IMG/VR virus record: IMGVR_UViG_3300010401_000054
Span: 1-38,843 of that record
Length of the DNA: 38,843 bases
Source: a virus
Direction: 5' to 3' (one strand)
Part shown: one piece after another, positions 15,493 through 23,533 of the stretch
Layout: every line of letters starts with the position of its first letter
How positions within the stretch are numbered: the stretch's first letter is position 1
Position numbers and translations under genes: made by a program
The notes under the pieces: model-generated
Databases searched by the model: none
The model's input: the letters and a program-made list of their open reading frames with translations, nothing else
Told to the model about the DNA's origin: nothing

Positions 15493-16030
15493 TCGGCCCG
15501 TCGAGCGTCAAATCGCAAGTTGGCAGGCCCCCGATGTAGCCACAGTTGCCGGATTTATAGACCCATCGGCAACGATTTCGGCTGAAGCGATTTGCCGGGA
15601 AAGGGCGCAAGAGAAGGTCGGAATGGGAAAGCTGAATCGCCAGGGTCGTAAAGGTCGCCTGGATTGCCAGGACGTTGAACTTGTATTCGATGACGTTTGT
15701 TACCGTTCCGCTCGTGCGGTGAACGAGCCGTACCCACGCCTTCGTGTCGATGAGCGTAAGATTCTCTACCAAGTCCATCACTTCGCGGCTGATGTTGGAA
15801 ACAGCGACGTCGAGCGATTCTATCGACCCGTCGCTAGAGGCGCGGTTCTGGCCGATCTGCAAGGCGACGGGGTAGTAGAGTTTGCTGTTCCAGGTGAACT
15901 GCGCCGTGTCATCGACGATGCGAATGGAATTGGAATCGTCGATCACTAGCTCCAAAAGAAAAAGCCAGCCCGTCGTCGAGTGGAGCTTGTTCTTCTCGGT
16001 AACAAAAAGCGAAGTAAGCGGCTCGGCCAT
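15389..16030 (-). CDS. Minor tail protein, lambda gpL-like
   Basis: 213 residues. The N-terminal beta domain has GWLFLLELVIDDSNSIRIVD and the C-terminal part four cysteines (154, 163, 172, 182) in RCRWVYKSGNCGY, PTCDLTLDGPNGCRFHG and then FGGFPGIP. Lambda gpL is reported to hold an iron-sulfur cluster through C-terminal cysteines, and the same number and order are kept here. It belongs to the tail tip with the K- and J-like proteins. The final GFPGIP motif lies in the overlap with the NlpC gene, so the overlap is real on this side. Confidence 0.82.
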   Translation of the reverse strand: MAEPLTSLFVTEKNKLHSTTGWLFLLELVIDDSNSIRIVDDTAQFTWNSKLYYPVALQIGQNRASSDGSIESLDVAVSNISREVMDLVENLTLIDTKAWVRLVHRTSGTVTNVIEYKFNVLAIQATFTTLAIQLSHSDLLLRPFPANRFSRNRCRWVYKSGNCGYIGGLPTCDLTLDGPNGCRFHGDDETANALPKIHPNRFGGFPGIPQSHS

Positions 16031-16036
16031 ATTAGG

Positions 16037-16144
16037 CTACCAGTATCGCACAAGGATAAAGATCAGCACAATCGCCGCCGCGATAGCGAGAAAGAAAACT
16101 CCATTCACCAAAATCTCCATCACCTGATCCCAGAGGCCGCGCAT
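16037..16144 (-). CDS. 35-residue single-span membrane protein
   Basis: ATG 16144 overlaps the previous stop in TAATG and follows GAGGAGCTTTTC. It reads MRGLWDQVMEILVNGVFFLA followed by more hydrophobic residues and ends VRYW. The hydrophobic segment covers about residues 10-32. It sits between the gpM-like and gpL-like genes, where lambda has no gene. Function is unknown; a small membrane or pore-related protein is possible. Confidence 0.5.
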   Translation of the reverse strand: MRGLWDQVMEILVNGVFFLAIAAAIVLIFILVRYW

Positions 16145-17838
16145 TAGAAAAGCTCCTCAAGCTCAAGGCGAATCGTGTAGACGTTCGGCTCGTGCTTGAT
16201 AGGGGAAATCTTGTCCGAAAGGAAATGCACCTTGATCGTCGCCCCGGTTTCGGGGTGCGTGAAGTTGAAGGCTTCCACCGGACCCTGACGCGCGTTGAAG
16301 AAGTTCACCACCGTATCGCGCTGCGTCTTGGTGATGTTGCGGTGTTCGATTCTCCAGCGACGGCGGTTGGTTGCCCGATGGGGCCAAGTCGTATCGTAAC
16401 CGTGATCGCTGGAGGCGATGATGGTGTCGAATCGCGCCATCTCGTTAAAGACGAAGTCCGGCCCTAGAGGATAGGAAAGCGACGCCGTTCCTTCTCCGGC
16501 GAAAACCTTAGAGGCTCGATCCGGTTCGGCTTGGCAGGAGGGAGGGCCTTCATTGACTAGATCGGCAGCCGAAGCAAACTCGAAATCCGTCGTGATGCCG
16601 AAGAAGATTTTCATCGGATTCGTTAGCGCCTCATGCCACATGAGGGCGAATCCCTTTCCTGGAATTCCGGCAGGCGCACCGAGAAAGGGAATGATGTGAT
16701 GAAGCGCGATAACCGAGGTTTGCTGAGAATTTGAATGCTGCGCGTTGTTGTCTTGAATCAAAATCTGTGCGCTTGGAACGCTAACCCCAGGAACAAAAGT
16801 TTGATAAACGGGCTGCTGTTGAGTCGGGAATGTGCCGATTTTATTTGAGGTATAGCAAATGAAATGCGTTCCCTCTTCGTCGATTGCCAGAGATGGGGCG
16901 GAATAGTTATAGCTGGAGTCTGCCCCGGTTTGGAGATTTTGCTGAGTCCAAGTTCCGCCGAAGTTTCTTCTAAAATGATTTACCTGCTTTATTGTGGGCT
17001 CTAATGTTTGAGCGATAAAAACGCCGGAGCCAGTATCACAGTTGATCGAGGGCTGCGCAGCTACGTTGAAATTTCCTGATGTGGTTGAAAAGACTACTTC
17101 ATAATTCCCCGAGGTTTTCCAATCCTTCCATGCCTCGCCAGCGAACTTTTTTCCATATTCCAGGCGGTCGGCAGAAGGAGAGGCCCTTCTGATAGCGGCA
17201 GCCACATGAAGCGTATCATTTCCGTCAGCCGTAATACTTCCGCCATGCTGCCACGCGGGGCTTGTGCTGGAAAGCAAATCGGTCGTCATGCGAACGGTAA
17301 CGAAAGAGCCAGATTCATTGGTGATGTAAAAAGGGTGCCTTGGACTCACCCCTCCCGTTGCAGCGACGCAGGTAAAGATATGAATCTTCTGGTCTGAAGT
17401 GACCGCGAAATCCAGAGTGTCAGAATGGTCATTGATGAGGTTCGTAGGGATGATTTGAGAATCTTCGCATTGAACCGCAGCGGTCCAGGTATTTGGCGAT
17501 ATTCTTTTCGTGTAAAAGATATGCGCCCCAGAACCGGGGTTGTTACAATAGACCATGTGAACAACGCCGGAAGAATCCAAACGGATAATCGGTCCGTGGA
17601 TTGATGCGGCTTGGGGAATTGTCAGCAAAGAATCCGAAGTCCAATTCGCCCCGAAGTCGGTGGAATAAAGAACCTCAATCCGATGAGTTCCTGCGGGCTT
17701 CTCACGCGCAAATGCCATCCAAATAATATTTCCAGACGGCAAAGCGCACATCGCTCGCGGGCCGCCCATAAAAACGCCAGCCGTGGAAGAAGGCCCGGTA
17801 ACGATTGAATTCTCAATCTCCGTGATGTTCAACGTCAT
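16144..17838 (-). CDS. Beta-propeller (BNR-like) fused to a gpM-like minor tail domain
   Basis: 564 residues. The last roughly 100 match the lambda gpM type: RRRWRIEHRNITKTQRDTVV, FFNARQGP, an FNFTHPETG loop and NVYTIRLELEELF at the end. The first 430 residues form a long repeat of beta blades with an Asp-box-like YSTDFGANW and repeated phrases such as SLAIDEEGTHFICYTS and GVVHMVYCNNPG, as in sialidase or glycan-binding propellers. Lambda gpM has only the short domain (about 110 residues). The propeller probably projects from the tail tip and binds or cuts a surface sugar. The catalytic residues of a sialidase are not identified. Confidence 0.78.
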   Translation of the reverse strand: MTLNITEIENSIVTGPSSTAGVFMGGPRAMCALPSGNIIWMAFAREKPAGTHRIEVLYSTDFGANWTSDSLLTIPQAASIHGPIIRLDSSGVVHMVYCNNPGSGAHIFYTKRISPNTWTAAVQCEDSQIIPTNLINDHSDTLDFAVTSDQKIHIFTCVAATGGVSPRHPFYITNESGSFVTVRMTTDLLSSTSPAWQHGGSITADGNDTLHVAAAIRRASPSADRLEYGKKFAGEAWKDWKTSGNYEVVFSTTSGNFNVAAQPSINCDTGSGVFIAQTLEPTIKQVNHFRRNFGGTWTQQNLQTGADSSYNYSAPSLAIDEEGTHFICYTSNKIGTFPTQQQPVYQTFVPGVSVPSAQILIQDNNAQHSNSQQTSVIALHHIIPFLGAPAGIPGKGFALMWHEALTNPMKIFFGITTDFEFASAADLVNEGPPSCQAEPDRASKVFAGEGTASLSYPLGPDFVFNEMARFDTIIASSDHGYDTTWPHRATNRRRWRIEHRNITKTQRDTVVNFFNARQGPVEAFNFTHPETGATIKVHFLSDKISPIKHEPNVYTIRLELEELF

Positions 17839-17841
17839 CGT

Positions 17842-19470
17842 TCACCCTATGGCTTCTCGGATTCGATTCCGAGTCGGGTAGTCGTAGCGGATGGCGTTGT
17901 TGACGATATCCACGATGGTTCGACGGTGATCGTCGAGGGCTTCGGAAACCGAACGCGTGTCGATGGCGTTGATGGCTAAATTGACATTGACCACCGAGCG
18001 ACCGCGCCCGCCTTGATCTTTGAGGGTGACGGGAACGGAACGATTATCGGGAAGGGGAATAACGGCTTCGGCGTTCTTTCCTTCGCCCACAAGGAAGAGA
18101 GGCTCGGTAGCAATACCGCCCCCGGCATAGCCCTTAAAGGTTCCCGTCTTTTGCGTTACCCCGCCTTTAGCTCCGGCGGCAGCGGCAAGAAATCCGGCCC
18201 CAGGGAAAATGGCATTTAGCCCGGCGGCTACACCAAAACGAATAATGGCCCGAGTGAGATCCTCGGCAATTTGCTTGGTAAGGGCTTTTACGGCATCGCC
18301 CACTTTTTCGAATTCAAAAATCGCCTTCGTTGCTCCGTCAGCTATGCCGTTGACCAAAGCATTGCGGGCATTTTTCCCTAATTCTTTGAAGGCTTTCGCT
18401 TGCTCGTCTAGGCCAGCAATCGCCTTGTCTCGCGCCAGCTCATTCTCTTCAAGAGCTTTCTTCTGTTTATCCGCGAGAGAGGCCGCATCGCCCTCATTCT
18501 GGTTGGCAATATCGGTCAGGTTTGCAATCGTCTCTGCCCGTTTATCATACAGAAGATTGATCTTCTTAAGCGGATCGGCTAATTCAGTTTCCGATTGGAA
18601 AATGGAATCGTTCAGTCCTTTGTAGGATTCTTTGAAGTCGGCGGTGGATTTCTTCGTGGCCTCGTCGACGCGCTTATATTCTTTGAGGATGGAATCGGCA
18701 TAAGCCTTCCAATCTTCAATGGCCTGCTTCTTAGCCTCTTCTTCGCTCTGCAATCCTTTGAGAACAATCTCGGGAGACACGTTGGCGAAAGTCTTTCGCG
18801 CCTCGAAGAATCCGCGCGCGAGGTCATCAGTAAGGTCAACTGTCGGCTCTAAGAGGCCGTCCAGCTTCTTGATGTTCTTTAGCCCCTCTTCGCCAACGAG
18901 GGTAAAGGCCGCGCGATTGGCGGAGGATTCATCCTTGGCTTTTTTAACGGCCTTGGAAATATCTTGAAGGACTTCCGTAAGGTCGCGTGCGTTGCCCTCG
19001 GCGTCGACAAAGGAAACCCCCAGGCTGATGAATGCCGCCTTTGCCGCATTAGTTCCTTGCTGAGCCTGGATCGTAGAGGCGTAGAGCTGTTTTAGGGCCG
19101 CAGCCGATTCATTCGCCGGAACGCCAACACTCTTTTCTAAAGTAGCGGCGAATTGGGAAAAGAGAGTCGTCGTGCCAGAGGTGACAAGCTGGAGAGTATT
19201 GAGAGAATCTTTAAGCTCTTTGGCCTTTTTATTGCCTTCAGTAAAGGATTCGATCAAGGAACCGATGGCTCCGGCGGCAAGGCCAATCACCGCCCCGGTG
19301 AGGAGATGAGTTCCAATGCGCAGCGCGGCCATCGCCGTTTTGGATTGTTCGGCCCCTTCGCTGGCTTCATGGGCAAAGCGGCGGAACTCATTCCCTGCGC
19401 CGCGTAGCCCGTGGGAGAGCGTGTCGTGAAGGACGAGATCGACGGAAAGTTCTTTGCTGAAAGAAACCAT
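17842..19470 (-). CDS. Tail tape measure protein
   Basis: 542 residues, with AGGTAGGATA before the ATG. It is mostly helical with coiled coils (about residues 230-380), a hydrophobic segment near 55-70 (LLTGAVIGLAAGAIGSLIES) and another near 415-440 (AAGLNAIFPGAGFLAAAAGA). Close to the end is AEAVIPLPDN after GGGIATEPLFLVGEGKN, a tape-measure signature. It sets tail length: at about 0.15 nm per residue it predicts a tail of roughly 80 nm. It follows the G/T chaperone pair as in lambda. Confidence 0.88.
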   Translation of the reverse strand: MVSFSKELSVDLVLHDTLSHGLRGAGNEFRRFAHEASEGAEQSKTAMAALRIGTHLLTGAVIGLAAGAIGSLIESFTEGNKKAKELKDSLNTLQLVTSGTTTLFSQFAATLEKSVGVPANESAAALKQLYASTIQAQQGTNAAKAAFISLGVSFVDAEGNARDLTEVLQDISKAVKKAKDESSANRAAFTLVGEEGLKNIKKLDGLLEPTVDLTDDLARGFFEARKTFANVSPEIVLKGLQSEEEAKKQAIEDWKAYADSILKEYKRVDEATKKSTADFKESYKGLNDSIFQSETELADPLKKINLLYDKRAETIANLTDIANQNEGDAASLADKQKKALEENELARDKAIAGLDEQAKAFKELGKNARNALVNGIADGATKAIFEFEKVGDAVKALTKQIAEDLTRAIIRFGVAAGLNAIFPGAGFLAAAAGAKGGVTQKTGTFKGYAGGGIATEPLFLVGEGKNAEAVIPLPDNRSVPVTLKDQGGRGRSVVNVNLAINAIDTRSVSEALDDHRRTIVDIVNNAIRYDYPTRNRIREAIG

Positions 19471-19474
19471 TATC

Positions 19475-19828
19475 CTACCTCTCCGCCGCCAAGCCCGCGC
19501 ATCTCGCTAGTAAAGACATCGCATCGAGGAATGCCGGGGACTGATCCATCACTCCGCCGGAATCGGGGAGAAGTCCATTCTTCCAGGCCGTGAAAAGCGG
19601 GATCAGTTGAGCGGATTGTGAAGTGACTAGCGCAAGTGGGCAGCGGAAGATTTTGGTTTTGTTTTCCCCTAAACAACTTTGACAGGCCGAATCGCCTCCG
19701 AAACAAGCGACGCAGAAAGGAAGCTCGTACTGCGGAAAGGAAGTTTCCGTTTCGCATCCCCAAGCCTTTCTCGCCTCCGCATCTACCTTGCAGACCCTAC
19801 ACGACCTCTTCACTTCGCCCAGGGCCAC
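19475..19828 (-). CDS. Tail assembly chaperone, gpT-like part of a frameshift product
   Basis: 117 residues if started at GTG 19828, but that GTG has no ribosome site. The reading frame is open from the slippery site at 19846, so a -1 shift from the G-like gene would add 123 residues, giving a 255-residue fusion. The C-terminal part fits gpT-like tail chaperones: RCPLALVTSQ, then GLLPDSGGVMDQSPAFLDA. Between the shift site and that part is a cysteine-rich linker (CRVC, FCVACFGGDSACQSC), a probable zinc site. In lambda the GT fusion recruits the tape measure and major tail protein. Confidence 0.75.
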   Translation of the reverse strand: MALGEVKRSCRVCKVDAEARKAWGCETETSFPQYELPFCVACFGGDSACQSCLGENKTKIFRCPLALVTSQSAQLIPLFTAWKNGLLPDSGGVMDQSPAFLDAMSLLARCAGLAAER

Positions 19829-19842
19829 AGCGAAGGAGAGAA

Positions 19843-20241
19843 CTATTTTTTTTTATCTTCCTCCGTGAGAAAGGAATTATTCACCGCTGCGATAGAGAGG
19901 GCAAAGAGATCGTTCGTTCCTAGGCAATCTATCGTGTCGTCCGTTGCCCCACCATCATAGGAATTGCCGAAAAATTGTAAGGGCTGTCCTTCAGAGTCTT
20001 TGAAGTTCTCCCATCCTACGAGGCATTCTTTCAAGATCCGGATCGACCATTTCGCTAGGCCATCCATGAGCTTTATTTTCTCCGGATCGGTGGGAAGGGA
20101 AGAACGATATTCCGTATACTCCCCGCGCGTGAGGGCAGAAAGGCTGCGGAGGTAAAAAATAGTCTGCTGCTCCTTAGGAAGCTCGCGCTCGCGCGGGAGG
20201 ATAAAAGAGATCCGCGTTTTTCTCGAAATGCCTATTGCCAT
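19843..20241 (-). CDS. Tail assembly chaperone, gpG-like
   Basis: 132 residues ending EEDKKK. It sits between the major tail and tape measure genes, the standard position of the lambda G gene. It is globular with helices (KIKLMDGLAKWSIRILKECL) and no membrane segment. Its last codons, GAT AAA AAA AAA TAG, form a slippery run just before the stop. About as in lambda, the product should be mainly the short form, with a minority of the long GT-like form. Confidence 0.8.
   Translation of the reverse strand: MAIGISRKTRISFILPRERELPKEQQTIFYLRSLSALTRGEYTEYRSSLPTDPEKIKLMDGLAKWSIRILKECLVGWENFKDSEGQPLQFFGNSYDGGATDDTIDCLGTNDLFALSIAAVNNSFLTEEDKKK
19846..19854 (-). promoter_or_regulatory. Programmed -1 frameshift site (A9 before TAG)
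   Basis: In the coding sense the run reads A-AAA-AAA with the zero-frame codons AAA and AAA followed at once by UAG. This fits the X XXY YYZ rule for -1 slippage. The -1 frame continues without stop from here to 19475. The direct stop after the slippery codons can promote the shift. No clear downstream pseudoknot was looked for in detail. Confidence 0.75.
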
Positions 20242-20250
20242 AATTCACTC

Positions 20251-20316
20251 AAAAAAAAGATGACGGCTATGGGCCATTTAGCCCCCAACAGCCTGCCTGG
20301 ATTTCACTCGCCGTCA
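20251..20316 (-). terminator. Probable terminator after the major tail gene
   Basis: On the minus strand TGACGGC (20316-20310) pairs with GCCGTCA (20267-20261), with an inner GGGC/GCCC stem, and is followed by eight T (20258-20251). It lies in the 78-base gap between the major tail protein and the G-like gene, where strong and weaker expression must be separated. Confidence 0.5.
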
Positions 20317-20319
20317 AGC

Positions 20320-21501
20320 CTAGATCATCACTAAGGAAAACTCGTTTTCGTCCGTCTGCGTCGAGGGGCTGGTAAACGTGCAGCCAATGTTATTGACCAA
20401 GATCCCGCTGCGATCCGCATCACCTAAACTCTCGATCTGGAACGCCGGGGCGTAGAGTTTCAGCTTATTGCCCGCCGCTGCGTTGGCCCCGATCACCGTT
20501 TCCATGTAGGACGCATTGGGATTTAACCAATCCGTGTACCAGTCCTTCTGCGCGATGAGAGAAGATTCCGGGTCGAATGTGCCCTTGGGCTTTCTCTTGG
20601 GTACGCGATAGCTCGCTCCGCCCGAGGCGTCATTGGCGTTCTCGCGGAGGGCCACTTCGTTACCGCAATCCAGAGTGAGCGATTTGAACACGGGGCTAAA
20701 GGAGCCGAGCAAAAGGCCAGCCGAAAGATAAGCCGAAGGGATCGTAGTTTCAAAGGTTGGCGCGAGATTCGTCGCGTCCGTAGCCGAGACAAAGACGCCT
20801 TTGAAATCGAAGTCCATGAAAACGATTTCCCCGTCGACCATGTTGAGGACGAAGTTTCCACGGCACCCCTTGGCGAGAATCCTCATATTGTCCGAGCCGC
20901 CCGCCGAAGGGTCGCGCGAATTCAGCGCCATCGTCAGCGAGGGGACCGAGAGAAAGCCGGGCTTATACTCGAAGCCCACGTTATTCGTCGGGCCAGAGGT
21001 GGAAGAAGCGGAGCCTGCGGGCGTGTCGTTTGACGTGATGGTTTCCGCGTTCTGAAAGGTTCCCGTGAGTGGAATGTAGAGAATGGTCGTAGTCGCGCCC
21101 GAGTACTGACCGATCACCCGGCCCGTCGCCGTGGATGTGCCTCCGGTAATTGTCGAGCCGTGCTTGAAGGTGTTCGTGATCGTCCCGACGGTGATCTTCG
21201 AAATGGCCGACTCGACCATCGAGCAACCGCGCAAGAACTTGCCCCAGGCCGGAGCCGTGGCGATAGCGCCAGAGCCGCGCACTTCTACGCGGAATTTGAA
21301 ATTCACCGTGCGAATGCCCATGACCGAGGGGAGATTCGACAGGGAGCCGCGCGCGAGGAGTCGCTCATTGAGCGTGACGTCCATTTGCGCCGTGGGATCA
21401 ATGACGCCCAGGGTAAAGTCGCCAACGGCCAAAGATTCCGCCGTCCCCTCGACGGCCTCGACCTTGGCCCCCACTTGACGCAGTTGTTTGAGAAGAACCA
21501 T
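20320..21501 (-). CDS. Major tail protein (tail tube)
   Basis: 393 residues with AGGAGGTTTACTGAA before the ATG. It is beta-rich and begins with a tube-type domain (FKFRVEVRGSGAIATAPAWG). An inserted segment near 115-160 has GGTSTATGRVIG and NAETITSNDTPAG, a repeat-like Thr/Gly-rich module that probably sits on the outside of the tube. The C-terminal part is again tube-like (YAPAFQIESLGDADRSGILV). Its place between the tail terminator region and the G/T chaperones supports the call. No catalytic motif. Confidence 0.8.
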   Translation of the reverse strand: MVLLKQLRQVGAKVEAVEGTAESLAVGDFTLGVIDPTAQMDVTLNERLLARGSLSNLPSVMGIRTVNFKFRVEVRGSGAIATAPAWGKFLRGCSMVESAISKITVGTITNTFKHGSTITGGTSTATGRVIGQYSGATTTILYIPLTGTFQNAETITSNDTPAGSASSTSGPTNNVGFEYKPGFLSVPSLTMALNSRDPSAGGSDNMRILAKGCRGNFVLNMVDGEIVFMDFDFKGVFVSATDATNLAPTFETTIPSAYLSAGLLLGSFSPVFKSLTLDCGNEVALRENANDASGGASYRVPKRKPKGTFDPESSLIAQKDWYTDWLNPNASYMETVIGANAAAGNKLKLYAPAFQIESLGDADRSGILVNNIGCTFTSPSTQTDENEFSLVMI

Positions 21502-21502
21502 T

Positions 21503-21838
21503 TCAGTAAACCTCCTCTATCAGACGGCATTCGAATTCGTAGGTATTGCCCGTAACCTGACGGAATTCGATGTCGTCGTCGGCGAATCTTACCGTAACCG
21601 CGCTCCCCTCGTCTACGGGCGTGTACGATGTGGTGCCTGCACCGCCCTTTGCGGCCAGGAATTCGGTTCTCAATGCGTCGCGGTCGGCGACGGGAACATT
21701 GACGTAGCGAAGAACGAAAGTGCGTAGTCGTTTCTTAAAGCGGCTCGCCCGCTGAATGTTGGCGGCGGGAAATCGGTCTTGGAGGGTGTCGAAGAAATCC
21801 TCCTCAACAAATTCCAGGCTCGGGCTAGGGATCGTCAT
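21503..21838 (-). CDS. Small gpM-like-domain virion protein
   Basis: 111 residues, in ATGA overlap with the tail terminator. The pattern FKKRLRTFVLRYVNVPVADR, then VRFADDDIEF and NTYEFECRLIEEVY follows the C-terminal domain of the propeller/M protein (RRRWRIEHRNITKTQRD, then NVYTIRLELEELF). That points to two copies of one domain in different genes. The place between tail terminator and major tail protein suggests a tail role, but lambda has no M-like gene here. Confidence 0.6.
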   Translation of the reverse strand: MTIPSPSLEFVEEDFFDTLQDRFPAANIQRASRFKKRLRTFVLRYVNVPVADRDALRTEFLAAKGGAGTTSYTPVDEGSAVTVRFADDDIEFRQVTGNTYEFECRLIEEVY

Positions 21839-22314
21839 ACGGCCACCGTAGGGTCGGAAGCCAAGAAACGATAATGGATGCGAAGGCTCAGCTCCAAGAA
21901 TCCATTCGGCTCCGAGGCGTGATCGACGATGGAGGTGGAGGAAATGAGGCTCGTCATCACCGCGACGCCCCCGCGCGTGCGGTCGGCGAGGACGGCCTTA
22001 ATCACTTCGCCCAAGATCACCGATAGATCCGTAGAGAGCTTCGTCGTCCCGTCGGCTAGGCCGTGGTTCCAAATGGAGATGGAAACGGTCATAAAGGTCG
22101 GAATGCGCTGTAGGCCCGCCTGGGAAAGCTCCTCGTCATAAACTTCGTCCGGCTCTCCGACGACGGCAAAAGGCAGCGCGGCGGCGTCAAATCCTTCCAG
22201 GCCCATGCGGTAAACGCGGCCATTGAAATTGGTCGTGTAGCCACCCGTGCCATCTAGCGCGGCCAGCGTGGTGACCAAGTTTTTCAGAATGGTTTCTTTT
22301 ACCGTATCGGCCAT
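21835..22314 (-). CDS. Tail terminator / completion protein
   Basis: 159 residues. It has the alpha/beta pattern of phage tail terminators: a helical N-terminus (KETILKNLVTTLAALDG), strands around PFAVVGEPDEVYDEE, PTFMTVSISIW, a helix with LSVILGEVIKAVLADRT and a final ELSLRIHYRFL. It follows the minor tail/connector gene and precedes the tail tube, matching lambda gpU position. Start in a 1-base overlap. Confidence 0.7.
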   Translation of the reverse strand: MADTVKETILKNLVTTLAALDGTGGYTTNFNGRVYRMGLEGFDAAALPFAVVGEPDEVYDEELSQAGLQRIPTFMTVSISIWNHGLADGTTKLSTDLSVILGEVIKAVLADRTRGGVAVMTSLISSTSIVDHASEPNGFLELSLRIHYRFLASDPTVAV

Positions 22315-22901
22315 TAGATTTTCGCCACCTCCGCCACGGCAGACTGAGCGGCGGATTCGAGCGCGGCATTGATAAACGTCTGGTTCGCCTGGGAAGCCCA
22401 GGACTCAAAGAACTTCAATCGCGGCGGGATCTTTACCGACTTCACAAACCGCACGCCCATAATGCTGCTCGCCTTCGAGAGCTTGCCGAAAGAAAGCGGA
22501 AGGGCATTTTTCGAATGAGCCGCAAATGCTCCGCCCTTGAAAACCGGGATCGCCAGATACTTTTTGTTCCTCGCGCGAATGACCGCGCCATATTCCTGCA
22601 CCGCCGCATAGGAGCCGCCTCCTGGTAGGGCTGTGGCCGTAGTGTCGAAGAAGATGGTGGATTTCAGCGTAGCGAGAGAGCCGCCCGTAACCGCAAAGGT
22701 TAGAGAACGGCGCAGCGTTCCGCTGATGACTCGCAGGCCCGGCCTTCCGCTCATCTGGGCGGTGCGCATAAAGCGTTGAAAGCGGGTGGAGATGTCGATG
22801 AAGGCGCGGCGGTATTTGCGGTAGAAAACTCCGGGAGCCTTTTGGAAAGCGGCTTCTATCTCCGTGGCGTTATAAACCTTGATCTCGACTTCAGACGGCA
22901 A
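22314..22901 (-). CDS. Head-tail joining protein (HK97 gp10 / gpZ-like)
   Basis: 195 residues. The pattern helix-rich start (YRKYRRAFIDISTRFQRFMR), GRPGLRVISGTLRRSLTF and YAAVQEYGAVIRARNKKYLA is that of the HK97 gp10 family. These proteins join or complete the tail end. It overlaps the connector gene by 11 bases. A final FINAALESAAQSAV helix is typical. Confidence 0.75.
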   Translation of the reverse strand: MPSEVEIKVYNATEIEAAFQKAPGVFYRKYRRAFIDISTRFQRFMRTAQMSGRPGLRVISGTLRRSLTFAVTGGSLATLKSTIFFDTTATALPGGGSYAAVQEYGAVIRARNKKYLAIPVFKGGAFAAHSKNALPLSFGKLSKASSIMGVRFVKSVKIPPRLKFFESWASQANQTFINAALESAAQSAVAEVAKI

Positions 22902-23532
22902 TGGGGATTCTCCTGTAACGGTTAAGCGTGTCCTTCGTTTCAGGCAGAAGTTCCCAAGGATCTAGCCCGACCGATGCGCCCCCCTCGGCGACGCTCGCGG
23001 TCGGTAGCGTGGTGCGGCGCTTATGGATAAAGGCCACCTGGAGATCGGCCTTCTCTGCGATGTCGGGGTAGAGAGCCACAAACTCATCAGTCGTCGCGGC
23101 CATGCCACCGGAATAATTCACTTGCAGCGTTCGCGGCCCAGAGGTGAGGCGCGTGCGATCTACGAGTAGCAATCCGTCGGGCGAAGTATTTTGATTGTCA
23201 GAAGAGGGCGTGTACACGCTCGGGTCTAGTTCCGTCCCGGCTCCGAAGGTGCGGAGAGAGTCATTCTTCACCGACGTCACAAAGACGACCGGGAACGCAT
23301 AGAGATCAAACGATTTCCGCCCCACGAGAACATCGAAGTATTCGATGCGCGAGGCGACGGTAATTCCTCGATCCAAGTATTTCTCAAACCGCTGAGAGAT
23401 GGATTTTATGGCCGAGGCGAGAAAAGTGTCGTATTTCGTTTCCGACCCCAAGCCAAGAATGACCTTCACGCGCGCGAGAGTGGTGAGGTCGATGAGGGTT
23501 GGCGTAGAGATCGGATCGAGGACGACGACCAT
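22891..23532 (-). CDS. Head-tail connector, HK97 gp6-like
   Basis: 213 residues. The N-terminal half has the adaptor helix pattern LTTLARVKVILGLGSETKYD followed by ASAIKSISQRFEKYLDRGI. The second half is beta-rich with LLLVDRTRLTSGPRTLQVNY. gp6-like adaptors form a ring under the portal. The gene is the first of the connector set after the decoration/membrane module. Confidence 0.75.
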   Translation of the reverse strand: MVVVLDPISTPTLIDLTTLARVKVILGLGSETKYDTFLASAIKSISQRFEKYLDRGITVASRIEYFDVLVGRKSFDLYAFPVVFVTSVKNDSLRTFGAGTELDPSVYTPSSDNQNTSPDGLLLVDRTRLTSGPRTLQVNYSGGMAATTDEFVALYPDIAEKADLQVAFIHKRRTTLPTASVAEGGASVGLDPWELLPETKDTLNRYRRIPIAV

Positions 23533-23533
23533 T

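Noticed and set aside
19470-19763. Alternative minus-strand frame across the T-like region
   Set aside because: The T frame continues from the slippery site and holds the chaperone signature; the other frame does not.
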